Shown here in pieces: positions 50,728-61,944 of a stretch of DNA of 64,000 nt. The first letter of the stretch is position 1. Each line of letters starts with the position of its first letter. The position numbers and the translations under genes were made by a program. This stretch comes from Crossaster papposus. Taxonomy: Eukaryota; Echinodermata; Asteroidea; Velatida; Solasteridae. The notes beneath the pieces were generated by a model. That model ran no database searches. It worked only from the letters and a program-made list of their open reading frames with translations, and was not told the origin of the DNA. The stretch covers positions 1,178,001 to 1,242,000 of the forward strand of contig JBAIAA010000606.1 of NCBI GenBank assembly GCA_037893245.1, read 5' to 3'.

Positions 50728-50990
50728 CACTGACCTCAACACCTGGACGGATCATTGTCCATATGCTGCTGTGCTAACACTTGAAGTCGGCGCGAACTGG
50801 AAGTGCAACATGGCGTCACTGCTGTGAGCCAATGAAATGTCCAGTTGTAGAGGTCAGTGGATTTACCAACCAACTGAACTCTACACCTGGACATTTCATT
50901 GGCTCACAGCAGTGACGCCATGTTGCACTTCTCTGCATGCCGACTTCAAAATGAAACAATGGATGATCTGTCCATGTATAGAGGTCAGTG
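50728..50990. mobile_element. 263-bp hairpin (MITE-like) element, copy 1, hAT-like by target duplication
   Basis: Ends are exact inverted copies, CACTGACCTC and GAGGTCAGTG, flanked by perfect 8-bp duplications GTTAACAC (50720-50727 and 50991-50998). The element is almost wholly palindromic: 50800-50844 and 50887-50931 are perfect 45-bp inverted arms. It is bipartite. The left half (50728-50859) and right half (50872-50990) each have their own terminal inverted repeat, and each is a diverged inverted copy of the other, separated by 12 bp. There is no coding capacity. An 8-bp duplication with CA-starting ends suits hAT-type transposition, but P-type and other 8-bp families are not excluded, and CACTG is not a perfect fit to the usual hAT terminus. 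Confidence 0.9.
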
Positions 50991-50998
50991 GTTAACAC
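50991..50998. repeat. 8-bp target-site duplication, right copy (element copy 1)
   Basis: GTTAACAC directly after GAGGTCAGTG; the satellite then continues as ACGCGTTTC. Confidence 0.92.
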
Positions 50999-51793
50999 AC
51001 GCGTTTCAAATTCGCCATAGGTTTGTGCACACAATCCCCGCCCACAAATAAGGGCATGAAGGAAAGCATGCCCCGGGAAGGGGCTGGGTGTTAGGAGATA
51101 GATGGGGCCTCCAGGAATGGCAAAATTAGCAATTTTACCCGGGGCATGCTTTGTTAGTATTTTATTTCGATTTTCTGAACATTTTAACGTTAACACACGC
51201 GTTTCAAATTCGCCATAGGTTTGTGCACACAATCCCCGCCCACAAATAAGGGCATGAAGGAAAGCATGCCCCGGGAAGGGGTTGGGTGTTAGGAGATAGA
51301 GGGGGGCCTCCAGGAATGGCAAAATTAGCAATTTGACCCGGGGCATGCTTTGTTAGTATTTTATTTCGATTTTCTGAACATTTTAACGTTAACACACGCG
51401 TTTCAAATTCGCCATAGGTTTGTGCACACAATCCCCGCCCACAAATAAGGGCATGAAGGAAAGCATGCCCCGGGAAGGGGCTGGGTGTTAGGAGATAGAG
51501 GGGGGCCTCCAGGAATGGCAAAATTAGCAATTTGACCCGGGGCATGCTTTGTTAGTATTTTATTTCGATTTTCTGAAAACTTTAACGTTAACACACGCGT
51601 TTCAAATTCGCCATAGGTTTGTGCACACAATCCCCGCCCACAAATAAGGGCATGAAGGAAAGCATGCCCCGGGAAGGGGCTGGGTGTTAGGAGATAGAGG
51701 GGGGCCTCCAGGAATGGCAAAATTAGCAATTTGACCCGGGGCATGCTTTGTTAGTATTTTATTTCGATTTTCTGAACATTTTAACGTTAACAC
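50991..51793 (+). repeat. Satellite block between the two hairpin elements
   Basis: About four monomers in phase. One carries the GATAGATGGGG variant (about 51100) together with AATTTTACCC (about 51132); both recur after the second element at +1066. Confidence 0.95.
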
Positions 51794-52056
51794 CACTGAC
51801 CTCAACACCTGGACGGATCATTGTCCATATGCTGCTGTGCTAACACTTGAAGTCGGCGCGAACTGGAAGTGCAACATGGCGTCACTGCTGTGAGCCAATG
51901 AAATGTCCAGTTGTAGAGGTCAGTGGATTTACCAACCAACTGAACTCTACACCTGGACATTTCATTGGCTCACAGCAGTGACGCCATGTTGCACTTCTCT
52001 GCATGCCGACTTCAAAATGAAACAATGGATGATCTGTCCATGTATAGAGGTCAGTG
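51794..52056. mobile_element. 263-bp hairpin (MITE-like) element, copy 2
   Basis: Same length and, by eye, the same sequence as 50728-50990, in the same orientation and flanked by the same GTTAACAC (51786-51793 and 52057-52064). Its position at exactly +1066 with identical flanking monomer variants shows it arose by duplication of the satellite segment, not by a second transposition. Confidence 0.92.
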
Positions 52057-53064
52057 GTTAACACACGCGTTTCAAATTCGCCATAGGTTTGTGCACACAA
52101 TCCCCGCCCACAAATAAGGGCATGAAGGAAAGCATGCCCCGGGAAGGGGCTGGGTGTTAGGAGATAGATGGGGCCTCCAGGAATGGCAAAATTAGCAATT
52201 TTACCCGGGGCATGCTTTGTTAGTATTTTATTTCGATTTTCTGAACATTTTAACGTTAACACACGCGTTTCAAATTCGCCATAGGTTTGTGCACACAATC
52301 CCCGCCCACAAATAAGGGCATGAAGGAAAGCATGCCCCGGGAAGGGGTTGGGTGTTAGGAGATAGAGGGGGGCCTCCAGGAATGGCAAAATTAGCAATTT
52401 GACCCGGGGCATGCTTTGTTAGTATTTTATTTCGATTTTCTGAAAATTTTAACGTTAACACACGCGTTTCAAATTCGCCATAGGTTTGTGCACACAATCC
52501 CCGCCCACAAATAAGGGCATGAAGGAAAGCATGCCCCGGGAAGGGGCTGGGTGTTAGGAAATAGAGGGGGGCCTCCAGGAATGGCAAAATTAGCAATTTG
52601 ACCCGGGGCATGCTTTGTTAGTATTTTATTTCGATTTTCTGAAAATTTTAACGTTAACACACGCGTTTCAAATTCGCCATAGGTTTGTGCACACAATCCC
52701 CGCCCACAAATAATGGCATGAAGGAAAGCATGCCCCGGGAAGGGGCTGGGTGTTAGGAGATAGAGGGGGCCTCCAGGAATGGCAAAATTAGCAATTTGAC
52801 CCGGGGCATGCTTTGTTAGTATTTTATTTCGATTTTCTGAACATTTTAACGTTAACACACGCGTTTCAAATTCGCCATAGGTTTGTGCACACAATCCCCG
52901 CCCACAAATAAGGGCATGAAGGAAAGCATGCCCCGGGAAGGGGCTGGGTGTTAGGAGATAGAGGGGGGCCTCCAGGAATGGCAAAATTTGCAATTTGACC
53001 CGGGGCATGCTTTGTTAGTATTTTATTTCGATTTTCTGAAAACTTTAACGTTAACACACGCGTT

Positions 53065-54656
53065 TCAAATTCGCCATAGGTTTGTGCACACAATCCCCGC
53101 CCACAAATAAGGGCATGAAGGAAAGCATGCCCCGGGAAGGGGCTGGGTGTTAGGAGATAGAGGGGGGCCTCCAGGAATGGCAAAATTAGCAATTTGACCC
53201 GTGGCATGCTTTGTTAGTACTTTATTTCGATTTTCTGAAAACTTTAACGTTAACACACGCGTTTCAAATTCGCCATAGGTTTGTGCACACAATCCACGCC
53301 CACAAATAAGGGCATGAAGGAAAGCATGCCCCGGGAAGGGGCTGGGTGTTAGGAGATAGAGGGGGGCCTCCAGGAATGGCAAAATTAGCAATTTGACCCG
53401 GGGCATGCTTTGTTAGTATTTTATTTCGATTTTCTGAACATTTTAACGTTAACACACGCGTTTCAAATTCGCCATAGGTTTGTGCACACAATCCCCGCCC
53501 ACAAATAAGGGCATGAAGGAAAGCATGCCCCGGGAAGGGGCTGGGTGTTAGGAGATAGAGGGGGGCCTCCAGGAATGGCAAAATTAGCAATTTGACCCGG
53601 GGCATGCTTTGTTAGTATTTTATTTCGATTTTCTGAACATTTTAACGTTAACACACGCGTTTCAAATTCGCCATAGGTTTGTGCACACAATCCCCGCCCA
53701 CAAATAAGGGCATGAAGGAAAGCATGCCCCGGGAAGGGGCTGGGTGTTAGGAGATAGAGGGGGGCCTCCAGGAATGGCAAAATTTGCAATTTGACCCGGG
53801 GCATGCTTTGTTAGTATTTTATTTCGATTTTCTGAAAACTTTAACGTTAACACACGCGTTTCAAATTCGCCATAGGTTTGTGCACACAATCCCCGCCCAC
53901 AAATAAGGGCATGAAGGAAAGCATGCCCCGGGAAGGGGCTGGGTGTTAGGAGATAGAGGGGGGCCTCCAGGAATGGCAAAATTAGCAATTTGACCCGTGG
54001 CATGCTTTGTTAGTACTTTATTTCGATTTTCTGAAAACTTTAACGTTAACACACGCGTTTCAAATTCGCCATAGGTTTGTGCACACAATCCACGCCCACA
54101 AATAAGGGCATGAAGGAAAGCATGCCCCGGGAAGGGGCTGGGTGTTAGGAGATAGAGGGGGGCCTCCAGGAATGGCAAAATTAGCAATTTGACCCGGGGC
54201 ATGCTTTGTTAGTATTTTATTTCGATTTTCTGAACATTTTAACGTTAACACACGCGTTTCAAATTCGCCATAGGTTTGTGCACACAATCCCCGCCCACAA
54301 ATAAGGGCATGAAGGAAAGCATGCCCCGGGAAGGGGCTGGGTGTTAGGAGATAGAGGGGGGCCTCCAGGAATGGCAAAATTAGCAATTTGACCCGGGGCA
54401 TGCTTTGTTAGTATTTTATTTCGATTTTCTGAACATTTTAACGTTAACACACGCGTTTCAAATTCGCCATAGGTTTGTGCACACAATCCCCGCCCACAAA
54501 TAAGGGCATGAAGGAAAGCATGCCCCGGGAAGGGGCTGGGTGTTAGGAGATAGAGGGGGGCCTCCAGGAATGGCAAAATTAGCAATTTGACCCGGGGCAT
54601 GCTTTGTTAGTATTTTATTTCGATTTTCTGAACATTTTAACGTTAACACACGCGTT
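53065..54656 (+). repeat. 796-bp higher-order unit, two tandem copies
   Basis: Four 199-bp monomers recur at +796. Both carry AAAATTTGCAATTTG (about 52984/53780), CCCGTGGCATG (about 53198/53994) and GTACTTTATTTCG (about 53217/54013). Confidence 0.8.
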
Positions 54657-57600
54657 TCAAATTCGCCATAGGTTTGTGCACACAATCCCCGCCCACAAAT
54701 AAGGGCATGAAGGAAAGCATGCCCCGGGAAGGGGCTGGGTGTTAGGAGATAGAGGGGGGCCTCCAGGAATGGCAAAATTAGCAATTTGACCCGGGGCATG
54801 CTTTGTTAGTATTTTATTTCGATTTTCTGAAAACTTTAACGTTAACACACGCGTTTCAAATTCGCCATAGGTTTGTGCACACAATCCACGCCCACAAATA
54901 AGGGCAAGAAGGAAAGCATGCCCCGGGAAGGGGCTGGGTGTTAGGAGATAGAGGGGGGCCTCCAGGAATGGCAAAATTAGCAATTTGACCCGGGGCATGC
55001 TTTGTTAGTATTTTATTTCGATTTTCTGAACATTTTAACGTTAACACACGCGTTTCAAATTCGCCATAGGTTTGTGCACACAATCCCCGCCCACAAATAA
55101 GGGCATGAAGGAAAGCATGCCCCGGGAAGGGGCTGGGTGTTAGGAGATAGATGGGGCCTCCAGGAATGGCAAAATTAGCAATTTGACCCGGGGCATGCTT
55201 TGTTAGTATTTTATTTCGATTTTCTGAAAACTTTAACGTTAACACACGCGTTTCAAATTCGCCATAGGTTTGTGCACACAATCCACGCCCACAAATAAGG
55301 GCATGAAGGAAAGCATGCCCCGGGAAGGGGCTGGGTGTTAGGAGATAGAGGGGGGCCTCCAGGAATGGCAAAATTAGCAATTTGACCCGGGGCATGCTTT
55401 GTTAGTATTTTATTTCGATTTTCTGAACATTTTAACGTTAACACACGCGTTTCAAATTCGGCATAGGTTTGTGCACACAATCCCCGCCCACAAATAAGGG
55501 CATGAAGGAAAGCATGCCCCGGGAAGGGGCTGGGTGTTAGGAGATAGAGGGGGGCCTCCAGGAATGGCAAAATTAGCAATTTGACCCGGGGCATGCTTTG
55601 TTAGTATTTTATTTCGATTTTCTGAAAACTTTAACGTTAACACACGCGTTTCAAATTCGCCATAGGTTTGTGCACACAATCCACGCCCACAAATAAGGGC
55701 ATGAAGGAAAGCATGCCCCGGGAAGGGGCTGGGTGTTAGGAGATAGAGGGGGGCCTCCAGGAATGGCAAAATTAGCAATTTGACCCGGGGCATGCTTTGT
55801 TAGTATTTTATTTCGATTTTCTGAACATTTTAACGTTAACACACGCGTTTCAAATTCGCCATAGGTTTGTGCACACAATCCCCGCCCACAAATAAGGGCA
55901 TGAAGGAAAGCATGCCCCGGGAAGGGGCTGGGTGTTAGGAGATAGATGGGGCCTCCAGGAATGGCAAAATTAGCAATTTGACCCGGGGCATGCTTTGTTA
56001 GTATTTTATTTCGATTTTCTGAACATTTTAACGTTAACACACGCGTTTCAAATTCGCCATAGGTTTGTGCACACAATCCCCGCCCACAAATAAGGGCATG
56101 AAGGAAAGCATGCCCCGGGAAGGGGTTGGGTGTTAGGAGATAGAGGGGGGCCTCCAGGAATGGCAAAATTAGCAATTTGACCCGGGGCATGCTTTGTTAG
56201 TATTTTATTTCGATTTTCTGAAAATGTTAACGTTAACACACGCGTTTCAAATTCGCCATAGGTTTGTGCACACAATCCCCGCCCACAAATAAGGGCATGA
56301 AGGAAAGCATGCCCCGGGAAGGGGCTGGGTGTTAGGAGATAGAGGGGGGCCTCCAGGAATGGCAAAATTAGCAATTTGACCCGGGGCATGCTTTGTTAGT
56401 ATTTTATTTCGATTTTCTGAAAATTTTAACGTTAACACACGCGTTTCAAATTCGCCATAGGTTTGTGCACACAATCCCCGCCCACAAATAATGGCATGTA
56501 GGAAAGCATGCCCCGGGAAGGGGCTGGGTGTTAGGAGATAGAGGGGGGCCTCCAGGAATGGCAAAATTAGCAATTTGACCCGGGGCATGCTTTGTTAGTA
56601 TTTTATTTCGATTTTCTGAACATTTTAACGTTAACACACGCGTTTCAAATTCGCCATAGGTTTGTGCACACAATCCCCGCCCACAAATAAGGGCATGAAG
56701 GAAAGCATGCCCCGGGAAGGGGCTGGGTGTTAGGAGATAGAGGGGGGCCTCCAGGAATGGCAAAATTAGCAATTTGACCCGGGGCATGCTTTGTTAGTAT
56801 TTTATTTCGATTTTCTGAAAATTTTAACGTTAACACACGCGTTTCAAATTCGCCATAGGTTTGTGCACACAATCCACGCCCACAAATAAGGGCATGAAGG
56901 AAAGCATGCCCCGGGAAGGGGCTGGGTGTTAGGAGATAGATGGGGCCTCCAGGAATGGCAAAATTAGCAATTTGACCCGGGGCATGCTTTGTTAGTATTT
57001 TATTTCGATTTTCTGAACATTTTAACGTTAACACACGCGTTTCAAATTCGCCATAGGTTTGTGCACACAATCCCCGCCCACAAATAAGGGCATGAAGGAA
57101 AGCATGCCCCGGGAAGGGGCTGGGTGTTAGGAGATAGAGGGGGGCCTCCAGGAATGGCAAAATTAGCAATTTGACCCGGGGCATGCTTTGTTAGTATTTT
57201 ATTTCGATTTTCTGAAAACTTTAACGTTAACACACGCGTTTCAAATTCGCCATAGGTTTGTGCACACAATCCCCGCCCACAAATAAGGGCATGAAGGAAA
57301 GCATGCCCCGGGAAGGGGCTGGGTGTTAGGAGATAGAGGGGGGCCTCCAGGAATGGCAAAATTAGCAATTTGACCCGGGGCATGCTTTGTTAGTACTTTA
57401 TTTCGATTTTCTGAAAACTTTAACGTTAACACACGCGTTTCAAATTCGCTATAGGTTTGTGCACACAATCCACGCCCACAAATAAGGGCATGAAGGAAAG
57501 CATGCCCCGGGAAGGGGCTGGGTGTTAGGAGATAGAGGGGGGCCTCCAGGAATGGCAAAATTAGCAATTTGACCCGGGGCATGCTTTGTTAGTATTTTAT

Positions 57601-58578
57601 TTCGATTTTCTGAACATTTTAACGTTAACACACGCGTTTCAAATTCGCCATAGGTTTGTGCACACAATCCCCGCCCACAAATAAGGGCATGAAGGAAAGC
57701 ATGCCCCGGGAAGGGGCTGGGTGTTAGGAGATAGAGGGGGGCCTCCAGGAATGGCAAAATTAGCAATTTGACCCGGGGCATGCTTTGTTAGTATTTTATT
57801 TCGATTTTCTGAAAATTTTAACGTTAACACACGCGTTTCAAATTCGCCATAGGTTTGTGCACACAATCCACGCCCACAAATAAGGGCATGAAGGAAAGCA
57901 TGCCCCGGGAAGGGGCTGGGTGTTAGGAGATAGAGGGGGGCCTCCAGGAATGGCAAAATTAGCAATTTGACCCGGGGCATGCTTTGTTAGTACTTTATTT
58001 CGATTTTCTGAAAACTTTAACGTTAACACACGCGTTTCAAATTCGCCATAGGTTTGTGCACACAATCCACGCCCACAAATAAGGGCATGAAGGAAAGCAT
58101 GCCCCGGGAAGGGGCTGGGTGTTAGGAGATAGAGGGGGGCCTCCAGGAATGGCAAAATTAGCAATTTGACCCGGGGCATGCTTTGTTAGTATTTTATTTC
58201 GATTTTCTGAACATTTTAACGTTAACACACGCGTTTCAAATTCGCCATAGGTTTGTGCACACAATCCCCGCCCACAAATAAGGGCATGAAGGAAAGCATG
58301 CCCCGGGAAGGGGCTGGGTGTTAGGAGATAGAGGGGGGCCTCCAGGAATGGCAAAATTAGCAATTTGACCCGGGGCATGCTTTGTTAGTATTTTATTTCG
58401 ATTTTCTGAACATTTTAACGTTAACACACGCGTTTCAAATTCGCCATAGGTTTGTGCACACAATCCCCGCCCACAAATAAGGGCATGAAGGAAAGCATGC
58501 CCCGGGAAGGGGCTGGGTGTTAGGAGATAGATGGGGCCTCCAGGAATGGCAAAATTAGCAATTTGACCCGGGGCATGC

Positions 58579-61500
58579 TTTGTTAGTACTTTATTTCGAT
58601 TTTCTGAAAACTTTAACGTTAACACACGCGTTTCAAATTCGCCATGGGTTTGTGCACACAATCCACGCCCACAAATAAGGGCATGAAGGAAAGCATGCCC
58701 CGGGAAGGGGCTGGGTGTTAGGAGATAGAGGGGGGCCTCCAGGAATGGCAAAATTAGCAATTTGACCCGGGGCATGCTTTGTTAGTATTTTATTTCGATT
58801 TTCTGAACATTTTAACGTTAACACACGCGTTTCAAATTCGCCATAGGTTTGTGCACACAATCCCCGCCCACAAATAAGGGCATGAAGGAAAGCATGCCCC
58901 GGGAAGGGGCTGGGTGTTAGGAGATAGAGGGGGCCTCCAGGAATGGCAAAATTAGCAATTTGACCCGGGGCATGCTTTGTTAGTATTTTATTTCGATTTT
59001 CTGAAAACTTTAACGTTAACACACGCGTTTCAAATTCGCCATAGGTTTGTGCACACAATCCACGCCCACAAATAAGGGCATGAAGGAAAGCATGCCCCGG
59101 GAAGGGGCTGGGTGTTAGGAGATAGAGGGGGGCCTCCAGGAATGGCAAAATTAGCAATTTGACCCGGGGCATGCTTTGTTAGTATTTTATTTCGATTTTC
59201 TGAAAACTTTAACGTTAACACACGCGTTTCAAATTCGCCATAGGTTTGTGCACACAATCCACGCCCACAAATAAGGGCATGAAGGAAAGCATGCCCCGGG
59301 AAGGGGCTGGGTGTTAGGAGATAGAGGGGGGCCTCCAGGAATGGCAAAATTAGCAATTTGACCCGGGGCATGCTTTGTTAGTATTTTATTTCGATTTTCT
59401 GAACATTTTAACGTTAACACACGCGTTTCAAATTCGCCATAGGTTTGTGCACACAATCCCCGCCCACAAATAAGGGCATGAAGGAAAGCATGCCCCGGGA
59501 AGGGGCTGGGTGTTAGGAGATAGAGGGGGGCCTCCAGGAATGGCAAAATTAGCAATTTGACCCGGGGCATGCTTTGTTAGTATTTTATTTCGATTTTCTG
59601 AAAATTTTAACGTTAACACACGCGTTTCAAATTCGCCATAGGTTTGTGCACACAATCCACGCCCACAAATAAGGGCATGAAGGAAAGCATGCCCCGGGAA
59701 GGGGCTGGGTGTTAGGAGATAGAGGGGGGCCTCCAGGAATGGCAAAATTAGCAATTTGACCCGGGGCATGCTTTGTTAGTACTTTATTTCGATTTTCTGA
59801 AAACTTTAACGTTAACACACGCGTTTCAAATTCGCCATAGGTTTGTGCACACAATCCACGCCCACAAATAAGGGCATGAAGGAAAGCATGCCCCGCGAAG
59901 GGGCTGGGTGTTAGGAGATAGAGGGGGGCCTCCAGGAATGGCAAAATTAGCAATTTGACCCGGGGCATGCTTTGTTAGTATTTTATTTCGATTTTCTGAA
60001 CATTTTAACGTTAACACACGCGTTTCAAATTCGCCATAGGTTTGTGCACACAATCCCCGCCCACAAATAAGGGCATGAAGGAAAGCATGCCCCGGGAAGG
60101 GGCTGGGTGTTAGGAGATAGAGGGGGGCCTCCAGGAATGGCAAAATTAGCAATTTGACCCGGGGCATGCTTTGTTAGTAATTTATTTCGATTTTCTGAAC
60201 ATTTTAACGTTAACACACGCGTTTCAAATTCGCCATAGGTTTGTGCACACAATCCCCGCCCACAAATAAGGGCATGAAGGAAAGCATGCCCCGGGAAGGG
60301 GCTGGGTGTTAGGAGATAGAGGGGGCCTCCAGGAATGGCAAAATTAGCAATTTGACCCGGGGCATGCTTTGTTAGTATTTTATTTCGATTTTCTGAAAAC
60401 TTTAACGTTAACACACGCGTTTCAAATTCGCCATAGGTTTGTGCACACAATCCACGCCCACAAATAAGGGCATGAAGGAAAGCATGCCCCGGGAAGGGGC
60501 TGGGTGTTAGGAGATAGAGGGGGGCCTCCAGGAATGGCAAAATTAGCAATTTGACCCGGGGCATGCTTTGTTAGTATTTTATTTCGATTTTCTGAACATT
60601 TTAACGTTAACACACGCGTTTCAAATTCGCCATAGGTTTGTGCACACAATCCCCGCCCACAAATAAGGGCATGAAGGAAAGCATGCCCCGGGAAGGGGCT
60701 GGGTGTTAGGAGATAGATGGGGCCTCCAGGAATGGCAAAATTAGCAATTTGACCCGGGGCATGCTTTGTTAGTATTTTATTTCGATTTTCTGAACATTTT
60801 AACGTTAACACACGCGTTTCAAATTCGCCATAGGTTTGTGCACACAATCCCCGCCCACAAATAAGGGCATGAAGGAAAGCATGCCCCGGGAAGGGGCTGG
60901 GTGTTAGGAGATAGAGGGGGGCCTCCAGGAATGGCAAAATTAGCAATTTGACCCGGGGCATGCTTTGTTAGTATTTTATTTCGATTTTCTGAAAATTTTA
61001 ACGTTAACACACGCGTTTCAAATTCGCCATAGGTTTGTGCACACAATCCCCGCCCACAAATAAGGGCATGAAGGAAAGCATGCCCCGGGAAGGGGCTGGG
61101 TTTTAGGAGATAGAGGGGGCCTCCAGGAATGGCAAAATTAGCAATTTGACCCGGGGCATGCTTTGTTAGTATTTTATTTCGATTTTCTGAAAATTGTAAC
61201 GTTAACACACGCGTTTCAAATTCGCCATAGGTTTGTGCATACAATCCCCGCCCACAAATAAGGGCATGAAGGAAAGCATGCCCCGGGAAGGGGCTGGGTG
61301 TTAGGAGATAGAGGGGGGCCTCCAGGAATGGCAAAATTAGCAATTTGACCCGGGGCATGCTTTGTTAGTACTTTATTTCGATTTTCTGAAAACTTTAACG
61401 TTAACACACGCGTTTCAAATTCGCCATGGGTTTGTGCACACAATCCACGCCCACAAATAAGGGCATGAAGGAAAGCATGCCCCGGGAAGGGGCTGGGTGT

Positions 61501-61944
61501 TAGGAGATAGAGGGGGGCCTCCAGGAATGGCAAAATTAGCAATTTGACCCGGGGCATGCTTTGTTAGTATTTTATTTCGATTTTCTGAACATTTTAACGT
61601 TAACACACGCGTTTCAAATTCGCCATAGGTTTGTGCACACAATCCCCGCCCACAAATAAGGGCATGAAGGAAAGCATGCCCCGGGAAGGGGCTGGGTGTT
61701 AGGAGATAGAGGGGGCCTCCAGGAATGGCAAAATTAGCAATTTGACCCGGGGCATGCTTTGTTAGTATTTTATTTCGATTTTCTGAAAACTTTAACGTTA
61801 ACACACGCGTTTCAAATTCGCCATAGGTTTGTGCACACAATCCACGCCCACAAATAAGGGCATGAAGGAAAGCATGCCCCGGGAAGGGGCTGGGTGTTAG
61901 GAGATAGAGGGGGGCCTCCAGGAATGGCAAAATTAGCAATTTGA
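58579..61944 (+). repeat. Duplicated segment at 2,782-bp spacing
   Basis: 58579-59162 matches 61361-61944. The shared rare variant CGCCATGGGTTTG is at about 58642 and 61424, preceded in both by GTACTTTATTTCG. The spacing is 14 monomers. The sequence between is ordinary satellite. Confidence 0.7.

Larger units (their letters stand above)
50217..52444 (+). repeat. 1,066-bp tandem duplication that includes the hairpin element
   Basis: 50217-51378 matches 51283-52444 at a constant +1066, covering the 263-bp element, both of its 8-bp duplications and the surrounding monomers. I saw no difference across the two element copies. The match breaks on the left at GGGGCTGGG versus GGGGTTGGG (50216/51282) and on the right at CTGAACA versus CTGAAAA (51379/52445). 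One insertion followed by unequal exchange or amplification explains both copies. Confidence 0.92.

Noticed and set aside
50720-50998. piggyBac-like TTAA insertion for the hairpin element
   Set aside because: TTAA is present in the duplicated site, but taking TTAA as the target leaves unequal ends (CACCACTG against CCACTG). The 8-bp GTTAACAC duplication leaves exactly matching CACTGACCTC ends.
50816-51346. 176-codon frame reading through hairpin element copy 1 into the satellite (same at 51882-52412)
   Set aside because: It starts in satellite sequence and ends inside a non-coding palindromic element; it exists only because both sequences lack stops in that frame.
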